From Hirsutella rhossiliensis (taxonomy: Eukaryota; Ascomycota; Sordariomycetes; Hypocreales; Ophiocordycipitaceae), in assembly GCF_020360975.1 (NCBI RefSeq), contig NW_025408668.1, forward strand, positions 5,394,001 through 5,458,000: a stretch of 64,000 nucleotides of DNA, read 5' to 3'. Shown here piece by piece: positions 47,201 through 59,222 of this stretch. A program made the translations under genes and the position numbers. The notes beneath the pieces are model-generated. The model made no database searches and had not been told where the DNA came from. It was given only the letters and a program-made list of their open reading frames with translations. Position 1 is the first letter of the stretch, and the number at the start of each line of letters is the position of its first letter.

Positions 47201-47728
47201 ACAAGGGTGTAAGTGAGCCCCGTGAGGAGCATGACGACGCCAGAGACACCCCATCCCGGCGTGATGTCGGGGGTGAGCGGGAGCTGGCCATCGGGAATCG
47301 TTGCTGCAGCAAGCCGAGTCAGCACTCGGAGCACGGGTCTCGACACGCAAGAGCATACCATTAAGGAACCTGGGGCTGCCAGGTTCACCGGTGGCGGCGG
47401 CAGAGGCGGCGGGTGAGAAAGAGGTCGAGGAAGGGGCCGAGGAAGACGAGTCTGACGCAGCGTCCGTGGCGGACGGCCTCTGGCTTGCGGCGGAGGCGGT
47501 TCTTCTGGGAGCATCCGTGGTTGAGGATGGCGCTATGCCGGCAAAGTCGCCATCGCCACTTTGCAGACCATCGTCGTTGGGCTCAGGAGAGAACTTGGGA
47601 ACCGGCCTTATCCTGGAGCCGCTGCCTTCCTGTCTCGTGTCGAGCTGTTGAAAGCTGTGGGCGACGGCGAGGTGCAAAGCCAAGGCCAGCCAGAGAAGAG
47701 CCCAAAGGCGTGGTGCCCTGGGAAACAT
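44242..47728 (-). CDS. Secretory-pathway 7-TM protein with long disordered tail (TM7S3/TM198-like, DUF4203)
   Basis: Exons 47728-47359 and 47303-44242 give 1143 aa. Residues 1-24 are a strong signal peptide (LLWLALALHLAVA). Residues 25-123 form a Ser/Pro/Thr-rich luminal stretch. Residues about 141-350 contain seven hydrophobic helices, including TGLTYTLVGIKNRWIHTFF and GGFCVSMWLLCLVPGG, matching the TM7S3/TM198-like domain found in many fungi. A charged coiled coil follows (KREKRAVERAEGQRNLELEE), then about 750 residues of Ser/Arg/Asp-rich cytoplasmic tail with many potential phosphorylation sites, ending in a charged helix rich in Arg, Glu and Gln. Probably a plasma-membrane or endomembrane protein; biochemical role unknown. 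The intron is 55 bp. The huge region upstream (7.1 kb) would contain its promoter. Confidence 0.85.
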
Positions 47729-48137
47729 GATGGCAGTGGTTTGCGGAGTCGATGGAAGGTCGTCGAGCCGGCTTCTTGAGGAAAGAAGAGGTTTCAGTGT
47801 CGGAGGAGCTTCACGACGGCTGGCCTAGAGCCGCGAAGCATGGTCGTGAAGCAGCAAGCCGAGGCGAGCAAAGGGAGAGGGTGGGGACAAGGCCAGTCGC
47901 GAAGCCGGCGGAAGAAGCAACAAGAGCAGCAAGGTAATTACAGTAGAGCGACGGCGCCTACAGTCGAGGTGCGCTGCGCGACGTGAGACAGGGTGCTCTG
48001 CCCGAGGTGTATGTTGGAGCATATACCATTGGCTGAGGGCGGCTGCAGCTTCGTCCAGGAAAGTGGAGAGAAGCGAGGGCCTTTGTGACGGGCCAACTAG
48101 ACGAAATTGGTTGAGAGAGGCAGGGAGGGAGTCGTTT

Positions 48138-48193
48138 GAATGGTGATGGTTGGTGATGGTTGGTGGTGGTTGGTGGGCAATGGTGGTGGTGGT
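48138..48193. repeat. TGGTGATGGT-type G/T-rich simple repeat
   Basis: Imperfect TGGT/GGT tandem array in noncoding DNA. Confidence 0.75.
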
Positions 48194-48211
48194 GACTGTA
48201 GTTGCAGCCGG

Positions 48212-48309
48212 GCAGCAGCAGCAGTAGCGGTAGCAGTAGCAGTAGCAGTAGCAGCAGCAGCGGCGGCGGCGGCAGTAGTAGTGGCGGTGGCAGTAATAAT
48301 AGCAGCAGC
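48212..48309. repeat. Imperfect AGC/AGT/GGC trinucleotide array
   Basis: About 98 bp of almost pure AGC, AGT and GGC triplets in noncoding DNA upstream of the 7-TM gene. Confidence 0.85.
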
Positions 48310-49404
48310 CGCGCTTCGGAGATGGGAATAACAAGAAGAAAACAACAACAGGAGAGAGCGGTTGGGAAAAGCAAGTCGTATAACGGATACGGAGGAGAGC
48401 GAGGTCTGGCAGGGAAAGAGCTAGGCAAGAAGGGGGGTGGGGAGCAGAAGAAGTAACGTCGGCCGGTTGTCAAATAGGCCACGGCAGGAGCAGTACAGTA
48501 GGGCAGGCGGAAGCCAAGGCAGGAAAGCACATGCAGAGTGACGAGCGGAAGGAGGGGAGGTGAATGCAGCTTCCTTTGCGCTCGTCGTCGGCCTCCTGCG
48601 GTGTGTGAAGCTCGATTGTCTGCCAAATCAGAGCGAGAAGCTCTCCGCGGGCAAGGCCGGGGGGCCTGTACACTGTACATGGCCAGCATCGTGGTCCATG
48701 TATCTACCTTGTCCAGACATGGGTGGGATATGCCCGAGGTTGTGACGGATCCGGGACGGCGCCGGTGTCGAGGCAACGACGGCTACGGAGCAGTAGACGC
48801 CTGGCCCCATCCATCAGCCTACTTGCTATCCACCGAGGGAGTTGCTCGGATGGTTTGAGAGATGTCGTCTGTTCCTGGATGAGCTAGAGGTGAGCTAGAC
48901 GACTCGATGCGATCCAAGGGAAGCACGCAGCGGGTACCAGTACGGGGGGCAGGTCCAGCAGATACCTGATGTGAGGTGCGGTGGCGGGCAAGGCCAGTAT
49001 CCGTGATAACCGTCAGGGCCGACGAAGCAACTGGGGGGGGAGGGGGGGGAGCCGTGCGGAGAATGCGGTTGGAGTTGGAGTTGCAGCAGGGCCACACACA
49101 CCAGGAACCACCAGGGAGTTACGGAGTACAACTTTACAAGACAGCACAGCACACGGACCAAAAAAGAACGGCTTCCACGAGAGCTAGACGGGCCAATTTC
49201 CCGACCGGGGTGGCTGGGGGGGGTGGAGCAGGGCCATGTGGATTGGATGACGAGCATTGCAATGTTTGATTGACGGGTGAAGACGAGCAAAGCGGCGTTC
49301 AAGGGGGTGTCTTGGGACCGTGTGGGCGAGTCAACGACGGGCTGCTCAGGGGACGAGGGCGACGGGCGACGGGCGACGATGACGATGACGACGTTTGTGA
49401 TGAT

Positions 49405-49452
49405 GACGGCGATGATGAATGACGGCGATGATGAATGACGGCGATGATGATG
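49405..49452. repeat. 16-bp minisatellite, three copies
   Basis: GACGGCGATGATGAAT repeated at 49405, 49421 and 49437; the last copy ends GATG. Embedded in a wider GATGAC-rich zone. Confidence 0.85.
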
Positions 49453-49601
49453 ACGATGACGGATGCTTGTAGGGAGTAGGTGCCGGGGATATCGTATTCC
49501 AATGGCATCGTGTCCATCGCAGCATCTGCCTTGATGCCTACCAGACGGCAGCAGGGCAGTATGTACAGTACAGACAGACAGGCTAGCACAAGCCGTGGTA
49601 T

Positions 49602-49612
49602 ATGCATGCATG

Positions 49613-49649
<37 letters not shown>
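49602..49649. repeat. ATGC x3 followed by a (TG)n microsatellite
   Basis: ATGC repeats at 49602-49613 run into an uninterrupted (TG)17 tract at 49615-49649. Confidence 0.95.
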
Positions 49650-49650
<1 letters not shown>

Positions 49651-49660
49651 TGTAGGTATA

Positions 49661-49724
49661 TGTCTGTATGTATGCCTGTATGTCTGTATGTCTGTATGTC
49701 TGTATGTCTGTATGTCAGCGCGAG
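49661..49724. repeat. TGTATGTC 8-mer array
   Basis: About seven to eight copies of TGTATGTC, two of them diverged, directly following the (TG)n tract. Confidence 0.9.
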
Positions 49725-50230
49725 GTAGCACTGCTTTGCGGCAGCCGAGTCAATGGAATCAAACACCAGACCATGCGCGACTTGTCGGGAAAGGCACCCG
49801 GCGCAATGCGACTGACTGACTCTCTCGTCAAAGGTAGGATTAAAGTTGCGGAGTGCTGTTCTACTGGCTGACCAATATGCGTGAGACGGTGAAACTGGCA
49901 CATGCTAGGGCAATGTCAAGGCCCTTTGTTCTCGTCTAGCTCATGAGTGGACGGGAGGCGAGCCGCGGCTTGGGCCGATGCAAGGTGACACTTACTACTG
50001 TACCTTTTAGCCCAAACAGCGCACAGGTTGTCGTTGCACGCGTTTTGCCCGCCAGAGGTACCTTGACGGAGCTAGGGAGTGCCGGTAGCATCTGTCCCGA
50101 TGCAATCAAGCGTGGGACGGACGGCACAGAAAAATTACTATACTACGGATATAGGTGGGCAGAGTCAGTATGTACCTTGCGACAATGGCGATGATAATGG
50201 GGCTGGTGCATTGGATGGACACACCCGCCG

Positions 50231-50305
50231 CGGCGGTGGTGGAGGTGGTGGTGGTGGTAGTGGTGGTGGTGGTAGTGGTGGTGGTGGTGGTAATGGTGGT
50301 GGTGG
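50231..50305. repeat. GGT trinucleotide array
   Basis: Nearly uninterrupted GGT triplets with a few AGT/AAT variants. Confidence 0.9.
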
Positions 50306-52511
50306 CCGAAGGGCTGAACCGGAGACGGGCCATGCATCCATCGGCAATCGCCATCTGCACCTCGCCAGGCGTTGCGGTGAAGCCAAGTAAAACCAAGGGC
50401 ATGGGATGCGTGGCTGCTTGCCGGACTTGTGGCCGTTGGGACCATTTACTGCTCAAAGCTGGTAGTCTAGGGATAAAACCATAAAGCACATAGGGCTGGG
50501 CAGCAAAAGAGAGGCACAGAGAATGAGAATAAAGGCCCGGGAGCAGCAGCAGATAGATGGAGGGCGGGCGCCACATCCAGGCACAAAGCTACCGAAGCAG
50601 CGGGTACCTCGACCCACACGAACCGCCCGCCCGCCCGCTGGCCCCACCGGCCCAAGCCGCGCTGCTGTCCACAAACCACCAACTCCAACTCGTTACCTTG
50701 TCGCTTTCGTCCGATGGACATGCCTTTCCCAGTGCCCTCGGGCTGGCCTGGTCTCTCGGGCGCGCCGCCTCGCCATGGGGGCGGATCGTGGGGACCATCG
50801 GCGCCGTCTCCCATTTGCCCGTCGCCTGTCTTGCTGCCCGTACGAGGCAAGAGAGCGCCGGCGAGTCATGGCCTCTGGAAGAGGGGGAGATGAGCACCCA
50901 TCTGCTTCGTTTTTCTCTCCGCAGCCTGTCTCACCATTGCCACCCCATCAATCACCCACCCATCCGTCACCCACCCCATCACCCATCCATCCGCCCACAT
51001 CCTCCGCCCACACCACACGCACACCGCACACCCTCAGATGAAATTACCGGCAGCAAGCGTCCCAATGGCTCCAAGTTGCCGGTCCTCGGCGTCTTTTATC
51101 CCTGTGACAGCCAGCACAGGCACCTCCGAGCGCACTTTTTTTCTTCACCAGCCAGCCCCCTCTCACCTCATACTGGTAATAAAAGCCGTCGGTCACAGCT
51201 CCACTGCAGGCTGCGGGCCAACAAAGCCCGATGGGCCCACTCAAGATCTCCCCTCCCCCACAGGTAATAAGTCATCCCTCCCTTCATGCCTTCTGCTCCC
51301 ATCTTTGATATTCAATGCAGGTGAAATGACCATTGCGAGGCACGACCGTCGACGACCAACGTCGACCGTCGGCAGCAGCCGCGCCCACACGTGCGCCCTA
51401 GCTGGAAAGGACAACGGCATCTTCTGGCGTGCAGCAGGCCGATGTCAAAAACACCCCGTCGGAGCTGAATGCACGACCGGGAAGCTGGGAGCCCTCTTGT
51501 CCCACTTACATACAGCCGGTGTTTGCTGCTGCCACGGAGTAAGTAGGCAGTGGAACAGACAGTCCGACATTGACGTATGTATGTACTGTAGCTACCTCTG
51601 TCTGTGTTGGGAGAAAGCCCCCTCTGCACGAGCACGTTTGTGTGTCTTGTCTCTCCATTGATAATCGGCGCCATATAGCTCCTTCGGACGACGCGTAACA
51701 CAGAGATGCAAATGCCTGTCTCAAGCCCTGCCTGCGCCATCGACGTGGATAGCGCATGCACGCACATTGGATGATTGGCATCTCGGTCATTATTCCCATC
51801 GTACAGCAACGAACGAACCAACCAACCAACCAGCCCACCAGGGCGCAACCGTGTCTTCTGCACGTGCTCGTCAAGCAGCAACAGGCGACACCCATGGCAG
51901 ATGCATCCGTGCATGCCCGGAAGACAATGCTTTTACAGGCATCTCATCCGTACATGCGCGTTCAGCATGGAACCGAGCGCGCCCTCGACGCGGAAGCACA
52001 GGCTCCTTCCCACAGGTGCAGACTGGGCAGCGAAATGACAGGCCCGTGGAAGAAAGGGGACGCGAGTCACGCATGTGTGTCTGGCTCCGACGGCTGTCCT
52101 GCTTCTCTACTCGTATCCGCATCGCACAGCCTCTTGAGCTGGCCGCAGCGAGGGAGGGGGGGAGGACTCGCCCGCCGTTTTCGGGTGGCTTGTTGAACCA
52201 GTCATGAAACAACAGGCGACGGAGGTCCAGTCGCTTCACCTTTTTTTTGCTTAATACCCCGGCCACCTCAACACCTCGCTCTGCTGGCCACTCCGGCCGG
52301 GCCTAGCGCTGTAGGTCCGGCCGGTCCGGCGCAGCAGCAGCCCCGGTAAAAACTGGGTCCTTTGGCCCGCCTCCACACACCGCCGGCCGCCGTCTCGGTG
52401 AGGGGAGGGGCATCTACTGTAAAGAAGAAAGCAAGCAAGGGCGACACAAAGATGACGGAATCAACCCAACAGCCATGTAGGAGAGATAAGCGTCGCTTGC
52501 CTCGGGTCGTA

Positions 52512-52535
52512 TTGCGTTGCGTTGCGTTGCGTTGC
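52512..52535. repeat. TTGCG pentanucleotide repeat
   Basis: Nearly five perfect copies. Confidence 0.85.
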
Positions 52536-52597
52536 ATCCCGTGTGCCGCTGTGCTCGCGGCTCGCGTGCCGCCTCCGCCTCCCACCCCCTCCTCCGA

Positions 52598-52617
52598 GCC
52601 AGCCAGCCAGCCAGCCA
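52598..52617. repeat. GCCA x5
   Basis: Five perfect tetranucleotide copies. Confidence 0.85.
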
Positions 52618-53811
52618 TCAGCAGCATCGACTTGTTTTCCTGCGTCTAGACATTGCGCCTCGGCTCCTCCTCTCCTCAGCCCGCCGACATTCATCCTCGG
52701 GGCTCCCGGCAGCGCCAATGACGAGGATGCGGCATTGGGGGCGGAGGGACCCGCGCCACAGGCCGCGATGGATGCCGATTGCGATTGATTGATGGACGGG
52801 CTGGCCCTGCGTTGTGCGCCCAGGTCCCTGTTGGCTCCTTTTTAAGTTAGGCATGGAGCTTGGAAGGGAGCTGAGCTGAAGCGAGCTGAGGGAGCCATTG
52901 TCAAAACGAGATGCCTACCAATGACGCACCCATCTCCTCCTCCGTCGCGCGACAACGCGCGTCTATTGACAGCGCAACTCGTTGATTTACTTGTTTGCCA
53001 CGAGATTAACACACAGAAAAAGAAAAAAAGTACAACTCTCCTCGCCCTCCAACCAGACCCCGTGCGTTGTCGTCGCGAACCCCACCCCCCCGGTTCTGCC
53101 CGTCAGCTCTAGCCTCCTCGACTAGCCCAGCCGAGTTCCCCAATCCAACAGGGTCGCGAGTTTGCGCCGTTTTCGCGGCCATGTCCCCTGTCCCTGTTTC
53201 TCTTGTGCTTTCTTTCCCCCTTTTTTTCCTTTGCCCTATTTGCTTGGCTGCGGCCCTGTCATTTGTCGTGTAGGTTGCGGTTTTGGGGAGAGCGCACCAC
53301 CAACCATGACCATGACCACCACCAGCCTGTCCTTTCCTCTCGACATGCTATATTCAGTCTCCATCGTTCCTTGGTCGCGCATCGTCGCACCGATACGAAG
53401 CGGGAGTAAGGAAGCCCGGATCGAACAGGGCCTGGGCCCATGTGGAGTTTCCTCAAAGGAAATACCGAAAATAAAAGGCCGCGTTTCATGGTTCGTTCCC
53501 TCTCTCTCCGGGAGTCGGTCACACGAGCCGAGCTAGAAAACAATTGCCCGGCGGCCCTATTATTATGTCACCGTGTCGCAGAGCAGGATCATCACACACA
53601 AATCGCAGCATCAACTCCGTCGACCACCCCCCCCCTCCTTTCCCCTCCTCGGACCCAACGTTTCGAGTCCCCGGTGTAAAACGTACAGGAGGCTGCTTCT
53701 CGTGACCTCCTGTTGTACGCCCTTTCGACGTCTTCTTCGATGCCTTCCAAGCCCGCTGCGCCGCCCACACCGGAGCCGATCCGCCCTGTCTCGTCCACTT
53801 ACCCGACGGGG

Positions 53812-53865
53812 CCTTGTAGGGGGACCTTGTAGGGGGACCTTGTAGGGGGTGCCTTGTAGGGGGAA
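53812..53865. repeat. 13-bp minisatellite, four copies
   Basis: CCTTGTAGGGGGA units start at 53812, 53825, 53838 and 53852; copy three carries one extra base. Confidence 0.9.
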
Positions 53866-54883
53866 GCCTCGTCTCGGCCACGGCGGCCTGCGTTGGCAGA
53901 TGCAATGCAGGGCCAGCAAAGGCGTGCAGTACAGCGGGAGACCTCTCGAGGTACTTGTCCTTGTCCGGCCATGCCATGCAGGTATCTCCCCCGTACGCCA
54001 GAGGTCCCGTTTTCTCGCCTGTTGGCCCGGTCCGGCTTCCGACTGTCAGTCTCACTCAGTCCTTTCGCTTTTTCACCATCTCCCTCCACTCCCAAGCCGC
54101 CCGTTCGCATAAACATCATGCGTGTCATTGCCCGTGGTTCCCTCGCCCTTTCTTTTTTTCTCCCTTCGTCTCCTTCTTTCTTCCCTTCTTTGATTCTTTC
54201 CTTCTTTCCAGGGTCGGACGGGACCCACAGATGGTGGTGGCATAGGTAGCTATCGCGGAGCCGCACTGACTCGGAAGCTTCATCATGCCACAAGCCGTCC
54301 TCGCAATCTCCTTTCACTCGTGACAAAGGGTCCTTTTCCCCATCGAGACCCAAGACAGAAGTGAAAATTTCTCGCAGCACCAGCGTCATTACCGAGCATC
54401 ATGCAAGAAGCACCTGTCTCACTGTCATGTGAAAGCTCAGATGCTGGCCGCGCTCGGCCCCTTGTGCAACGTCGTGGCCTCTTCGTGTAAGTCGGCGTGC
54501 GACTCCGGGTCGCGCCAGTTTTCTACCTAATGGCGCTGTACTAACATGACTCCTTTTCTCATGGCTGAGATACTCGTGCTGCCTCGTACGTTGCCTCGGA
54601 ATCCTTCGGAGAGCCGGTCCAATCTTTGAGCTGCCAACCCCAACAGTCTGGCCAGCCCATCGCACGAGGCGGAAACGGGGACACATAGAAATGAGAAGCG
54701 TCAAGGGCCAAGTCCGGCCATGACACGGGGTGGGACTGCCTGTCCCGGAACCTGTAATTGGGAAATGCGTCAACCGTAGAGAATGCCCTCCTCGCCAGCT
54801 CCCATCAACTCATATCCTGGCTCATGTCGTTATCGTAAAGGGTCCCCAAGCCATCGTCGTAAGATTATGAGGGGTATCATGTG

Positions 54884-56346
54884 TCACCGCCTCGTTACTC
54901 GAGTCGCGACCCGCTCACTCCCGTAGCGAGGCTGTACCGCCGCTTTCCCGGCGCGGCTGCTCCGCCCCGTCTTGGCGGGATGCTGACTCCTATGCTCGTT
55001 GCGGTGCATCAAAGCGACCAGATATGTCAGGGGCAGCAGCAGCAGCCGCAACAGTGCGTTCAGGGGAAACAGGATAATGCCGGCGGCCGCCTCGGCCGCA
55101 CGCCTCACAATGTTCGGCCGGCCGGCGCTGTTCTTGGCCGCCACCGCCGCCAGCGCAATCGCGTCGCCCAGCCGTGCGTCGAGGCCCGTGAAACGTGATT
55201 CTGTCTGCAACTGAAGCAGCGTCGCCTTCTTCTCGTATCGCCTCACGGCCCGATTCAGGGCATCGAGCTCGGGCTGGATCGCGTTGCGCACATCCCTCGT
55301 CAGCGCCGCCTCCTCCTTGGCCCTCCCTGAGTCCGAGCCGCCATTCTGCGCCGTCCGGCCGCGGCATTCGAGTGTCTCGAGTCTCTCAAGGACGTCGTCG
55401 ATGCGCGCTGCCGTGTCCGACGGCGAGGTGAGCTCGTTTTCGTGCGCGACCCTCTGCAGATGCAGCGTTCGTGACTGGACCAGCTTGAGCATGTGGGAAA
55501 AGACTCGCAGCTCCGACACGAGCAGAAATATCGTCAGGTTATAGTCTGACACGAGCCCTCCCGATGGGCGGCTCAGCTGAGCCCTGATGGCGTGGAGCAA
55601 GTATGCGCTGGCGAGCGGCAGCACGAGACAAGCAACGAGCGCCAGCACCTCGTGCACGTATAGCTCTCGAAGGGCTGCCCGTCTGCGCGCCATCTTTGGA
55701 TCCTCCTCTTGCGCCTTTGGCTTGGGCAAATCGCCTTGCTCGGGAACGTCGTCGAGTGTAGTGGCAGGGCGATGGTCGGGGGCCGCGGCGTCGGGGTCGC
55801 CATCTTCTTCAACAGCCAGGTCGGGGTCCTCCTCGCGCTGGATGCGCACCTGTTGAGCGGCATGATACCAGACCCTATCAGAGCGATTGTCAGCCTCGCT
55901 CGAGCTTCATGTGCAGGTTCGGGGCCGTACCATGGCTGCGTCACCGACCAGTGAAGAAAGACTCCGGCCAGGCCCAGCAGCATAATGTCTGTCACGACGG
56001 CGTGGCCATTCTTGAACAGAGCACCCGAGATGGCGGGGAGCAGGGCAAAGGCCAGCGAGACGACGGCGAGGGACGACGTCTCGGGCAGGGCCGCCTCGGA
56101 GCCGGGGCGGGCCTTTGGGTTGAGGATGTCGCGGGCCTCATTGCTGTAGTCGGACAAGCTGGAGCCCCTCCGCGGCGGAAGGTCCGAGGGGCCCTCGAGG
56201 GGGCTGGCAAGGGATCTCGACCGCCGCGGCTGCGTCTCGTCGATGGTCTTTGCGCGGCGGAGGGCGTGTCCGGGGGAGGCGCTGAAGCCTGAGGACGCCG
56301 ACGGCCGAGACGGGGGGGCGACGGGGTCCTCGGGCGCGATGGCCAT
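54884..56346 (-). CDS. Unrecognised multi-pass membrane protein with coiled coil
   Basis: Exons 56346-55931 and 55874-54884 (intron 56 bp with a GGCTGAC branch) give 468 aa. I do not recognise the family. Residues 1-90 are hydrophilic, with Ser/Arg patches and a DETQPRRSRS segment. Two hydrophobic helices lie at about 92-110 and 116-135, then an acidic Pro-rich linker (148-200). Two more helices follow at 210-235 and 247-269. A helical coiled-coil-like segment runs 285-385 (DDVLERLETLECRG, LNRAVRRYEKKATLLQLQTE), and a last hydrophobic stretch lies at 403-428 (LFPLNALLRLLLLPLTYLV). The C terminus is basic. Likely an organelle or endomembrane protein. Alternative ATGs are at 56385 and 56391; upstream of those the frame is a Pro/Ser simple repeat with no ATG. 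Confidence 0.75.
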
Positions 56347-59222
56347 GATGCAGCAGCGCGTTGGATGGAGGAGAGGTGTACGCATGGGCATCGACGGCGG
56401 CGGCGGCGGCGGCGGCGACGACGATGAAGAGGACCGGGTCTGGGGTGAGGCGGTCGAGGATGGATGGTAAAGAGTAGAGTGGAGGTCCACCTCGCCTTTG
56501 CTTAGGTTAGGCGAACCGGTTGGTCGTCGGCAGATTGCAGCATTCACTCATGATGTAATTGTAAAATGAAGTGGCAAAGAGGCAGCCTCAGCCCTCGCGC
56601 CTACTGGAGGTGCCCCAGAGGCAAAGGGCTGAAATGGCCCGGCCAACTTTTCAAGGGCACCAATTCTAGCGCATCTCAGCGCGCCTCCCAGCTTGCCCCG
56701 GATGGAAATTGGTGGGCCTCCCGCTGGACACTCGCTGTATGTATGTACTTTGGCCTAATTAAAGCCCAACTTTTGGAGGAATCTGGGGTACATTCCTTGG
56801 CTTCGAGAGGATTATTTGTAATTCACTCTGCTCTCATGCCCGGTTCCCAGCTCGCGCGCCCGCGGATATGCCCTGCGGATCAATCGATTGCCTCGGCAGT
56901 ACCCAAGGCGCCCGTCCTGCGAAGCGGCTGCAGTAGACGAGACGATGCTGCTGAGATAACTAAGACCGCCCCTTCCCCAACGCGGGCTTTATCAACACCG
57001 ACAGAGGCCGATAGAGGTAGTTTGCCATCTCCCTTCGTTGCGATTTGTGGGCGTTAAACTGAACTGGTCAGCTCACGGTCAACAGCTGAAAAAAATGGCG
57101 TCATTTGGTACTCCAGGGTAGCTGGCTGGCTGCTGGGCACGCAGACAATGGCGTGCAACTGGCCTTGGTGGACTTTGTCGTGACAAATCCAGTCAATTCA
57201 TTGATTCGCCACCTGAGTTATTGGGCTTATGACATCCCTCACCTCGAGATCAAATTGTCATGCATTACACGTGGTTGGGCTTCTGGTTCACGCCGTGCTG
57301 GAGTCTCCACGTCGAATACTCGGTAACAGCCACGGATGTTTGTGCACAAGGCAAAGCAGGACATGAAGCGAGGTTGCCACTACAGAGGCAAGAATCCATT
57401 GGGATAGATTCTAATTAGTTGATATCAGTCCAGCGACTGGAGGTGACGACTACAAATCATTGCCCGCGCTGAATGGCCACGGGACGCCGTAGGCAGTGTG
57501 GATGAAACCTCGAGAGGGTGCCACAAGCATCGAGTCCACGACCGAGCCTCGACATCGTCTTCCATCTCGCATGCAGCATCTCCCCAGGCCACGCCGGATT
57601 CCCTCAAACCTACCAAGAGCCTATCAAGAGAGCATACGTCGGCTGCCGTTGGACGGGTTCGGCCGAGGTAGGTCTGAGCTGGCTATATGCACAATCATGC
57701 ACGGCGCATGCAGCGCGCCGCTCCACCGGGCCAGAAAAGAGCCGCAAGCCATGCGTTCTGAAGGAGAACCCGAAGAACAGAATCTACTGCCCTGGAACCG
57801 GGTAGGGTACAGTGTTTCATCATTCGAGAAGGTCATGCCGTTTAGCTCCAGGTGTTGATGCTTTACAGGTAGATGTGCCGAAACCCGATATTTACATGTG
57901 ACGCCGGGAGACGGGGAATAATTTGAACCCCCAAGCAATGGACAAAGGCTCGCTCGAACAGTCAATCAAACCCGGGCCGCCGGGCCGGAACACGAAAAGC
58001 AATACCGGACACGGGCCGGGGAAGCCATGTCCCTGCATATCTGTTAGGTATGTACGGATATGCGGTGTATCCATTACGGGTTTTGGATCATAAGAGGTTC
58101 ACCTCGGAGGGGGACGGGGGGACAGCGACTGTAGCGCAAAGGTCATATGGTCATATGATATACCCATGATATTACCATCCCATGCGAAATAGATGATCGG
58201 CCTGTCAAACTTGGGTGACCATGTAATATGTACTGTACATGCAAAATTGCATTCACACGGTTCAAGGGGCACGACAGCGGACCCATTAAACAATCTGGGT
58301 TCATGCAAGGGCACAGACGCAGCAGGCAAGGAAAGATGATTGACTGCAACAAGGGCGGTCGGTTCATTACACCCATGCATGGCATGCAAGCAAGGGGCGC
58401 GATATTCCCCGTGTTTCCCCATACGCGCAGTGGCAATGGAGCATCTCTTGAGCAAGACCCCGCGAGAGCCTTTGGTCGTCGTCAGTCAAGCGGTTGACGC
58501 CATCGTCTGCCGGCGTCCGGATCCAACCGTGTCCCAAGCTCCGCCCCGGCCGTCACATCAGGTGGCATCCCGCCAACGCCCGGCCCGAGCGCTCATCTTG
58601 TCGCTCGGGACTTGGGGTTGCATCCTGTCCCTCGTCACCATGGGTCATCCGTCATGGGCATACTCCGTAGAACTCCGTAGATGGGCAAGGAAGGCCAAAT
58701 CAGACACGGCCGCATGACGAGGCCGTATTTCACCACCACCTGTTGCCGACACTAGCAGGCAGGCTTCTGCAGGCGAGTTTGACGTGTAAGGCATGTAAGG
58801 CATTGGCGGTGCGCGACGCCCAACGAGCGCGTCTCCAGAATAATAAGTCTGAGCGACGCAATCCTGGGTTGTTTTGGGCCGTAACCGTGGATGGATGGAT
58901 ACATAATAAAGACTGGCCCGACGGCCAACGCTTGATGCTCTCTGCCTCCTTTTTCGCCTTTTTCGCTTCAGCCGGTAGCCGTGCAATTCCTCTCTCCTTT
59001 TTTCTCATTCCCGTCTCCATCCTCCCTCCAACTCGTTTGCTTTGCGTGTCCGGACCGCGATTGCATCCATCCCCCCCCTCTTCCTCCTTTTCTGCTGCTC
59101 CGACTGTTGGCAAAAGAAAGCACAAGAAAAAAAGGGACGGGAAAAAAGGGACGCGAAAGACAGTGAGAGACAAGAAAAAAGACGAGCACACCTACTATGA
59201 CCGAAAGTCGTCGTCGTGCGCA
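56347..59222. other. Divergent intergenic region with Erf4-like gene 5' UTR
   Basis: About 2.9 kb. An imperfect GGC repeat lies at 56394-56419. From about 58930 to 59190 the sequence is T/C- then A/G-rich, as in a 5' UTR. Frames such as the one starting at 56566 have no family features. Confidence 0.5.

Larger units (their letters stand above)
47729..54883. other. 7.1-kb gene-free, simple-repeat-rich region
   Basis: No frame on either strand shows a domain, signal or splice-joined family motif; ORFs are translations of simple repeats or of CT-rich sequence. It lies between the start of the 7-TM gene and the end of the next minus-strand gene, so only one promoter is obviously needed. Several microsatellites and two minisatellites, listed separately, are concentrated here. 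Much of 52900-54250 is pyrimidine-rich on +. Confidence 0.6.

Noticed and set aside
50557..51267. 236-codon + frame in the gene desert
   Set aside because: Pro/His/Ser low complexity from CACC/CATC-rich DNA, no motif, no splice-joined extension.
56566..57057. 163-codon frame from an ATG
   Set aside because: Mixed composition without domain, signal or conserved motif; cannot be distinguished from chance.
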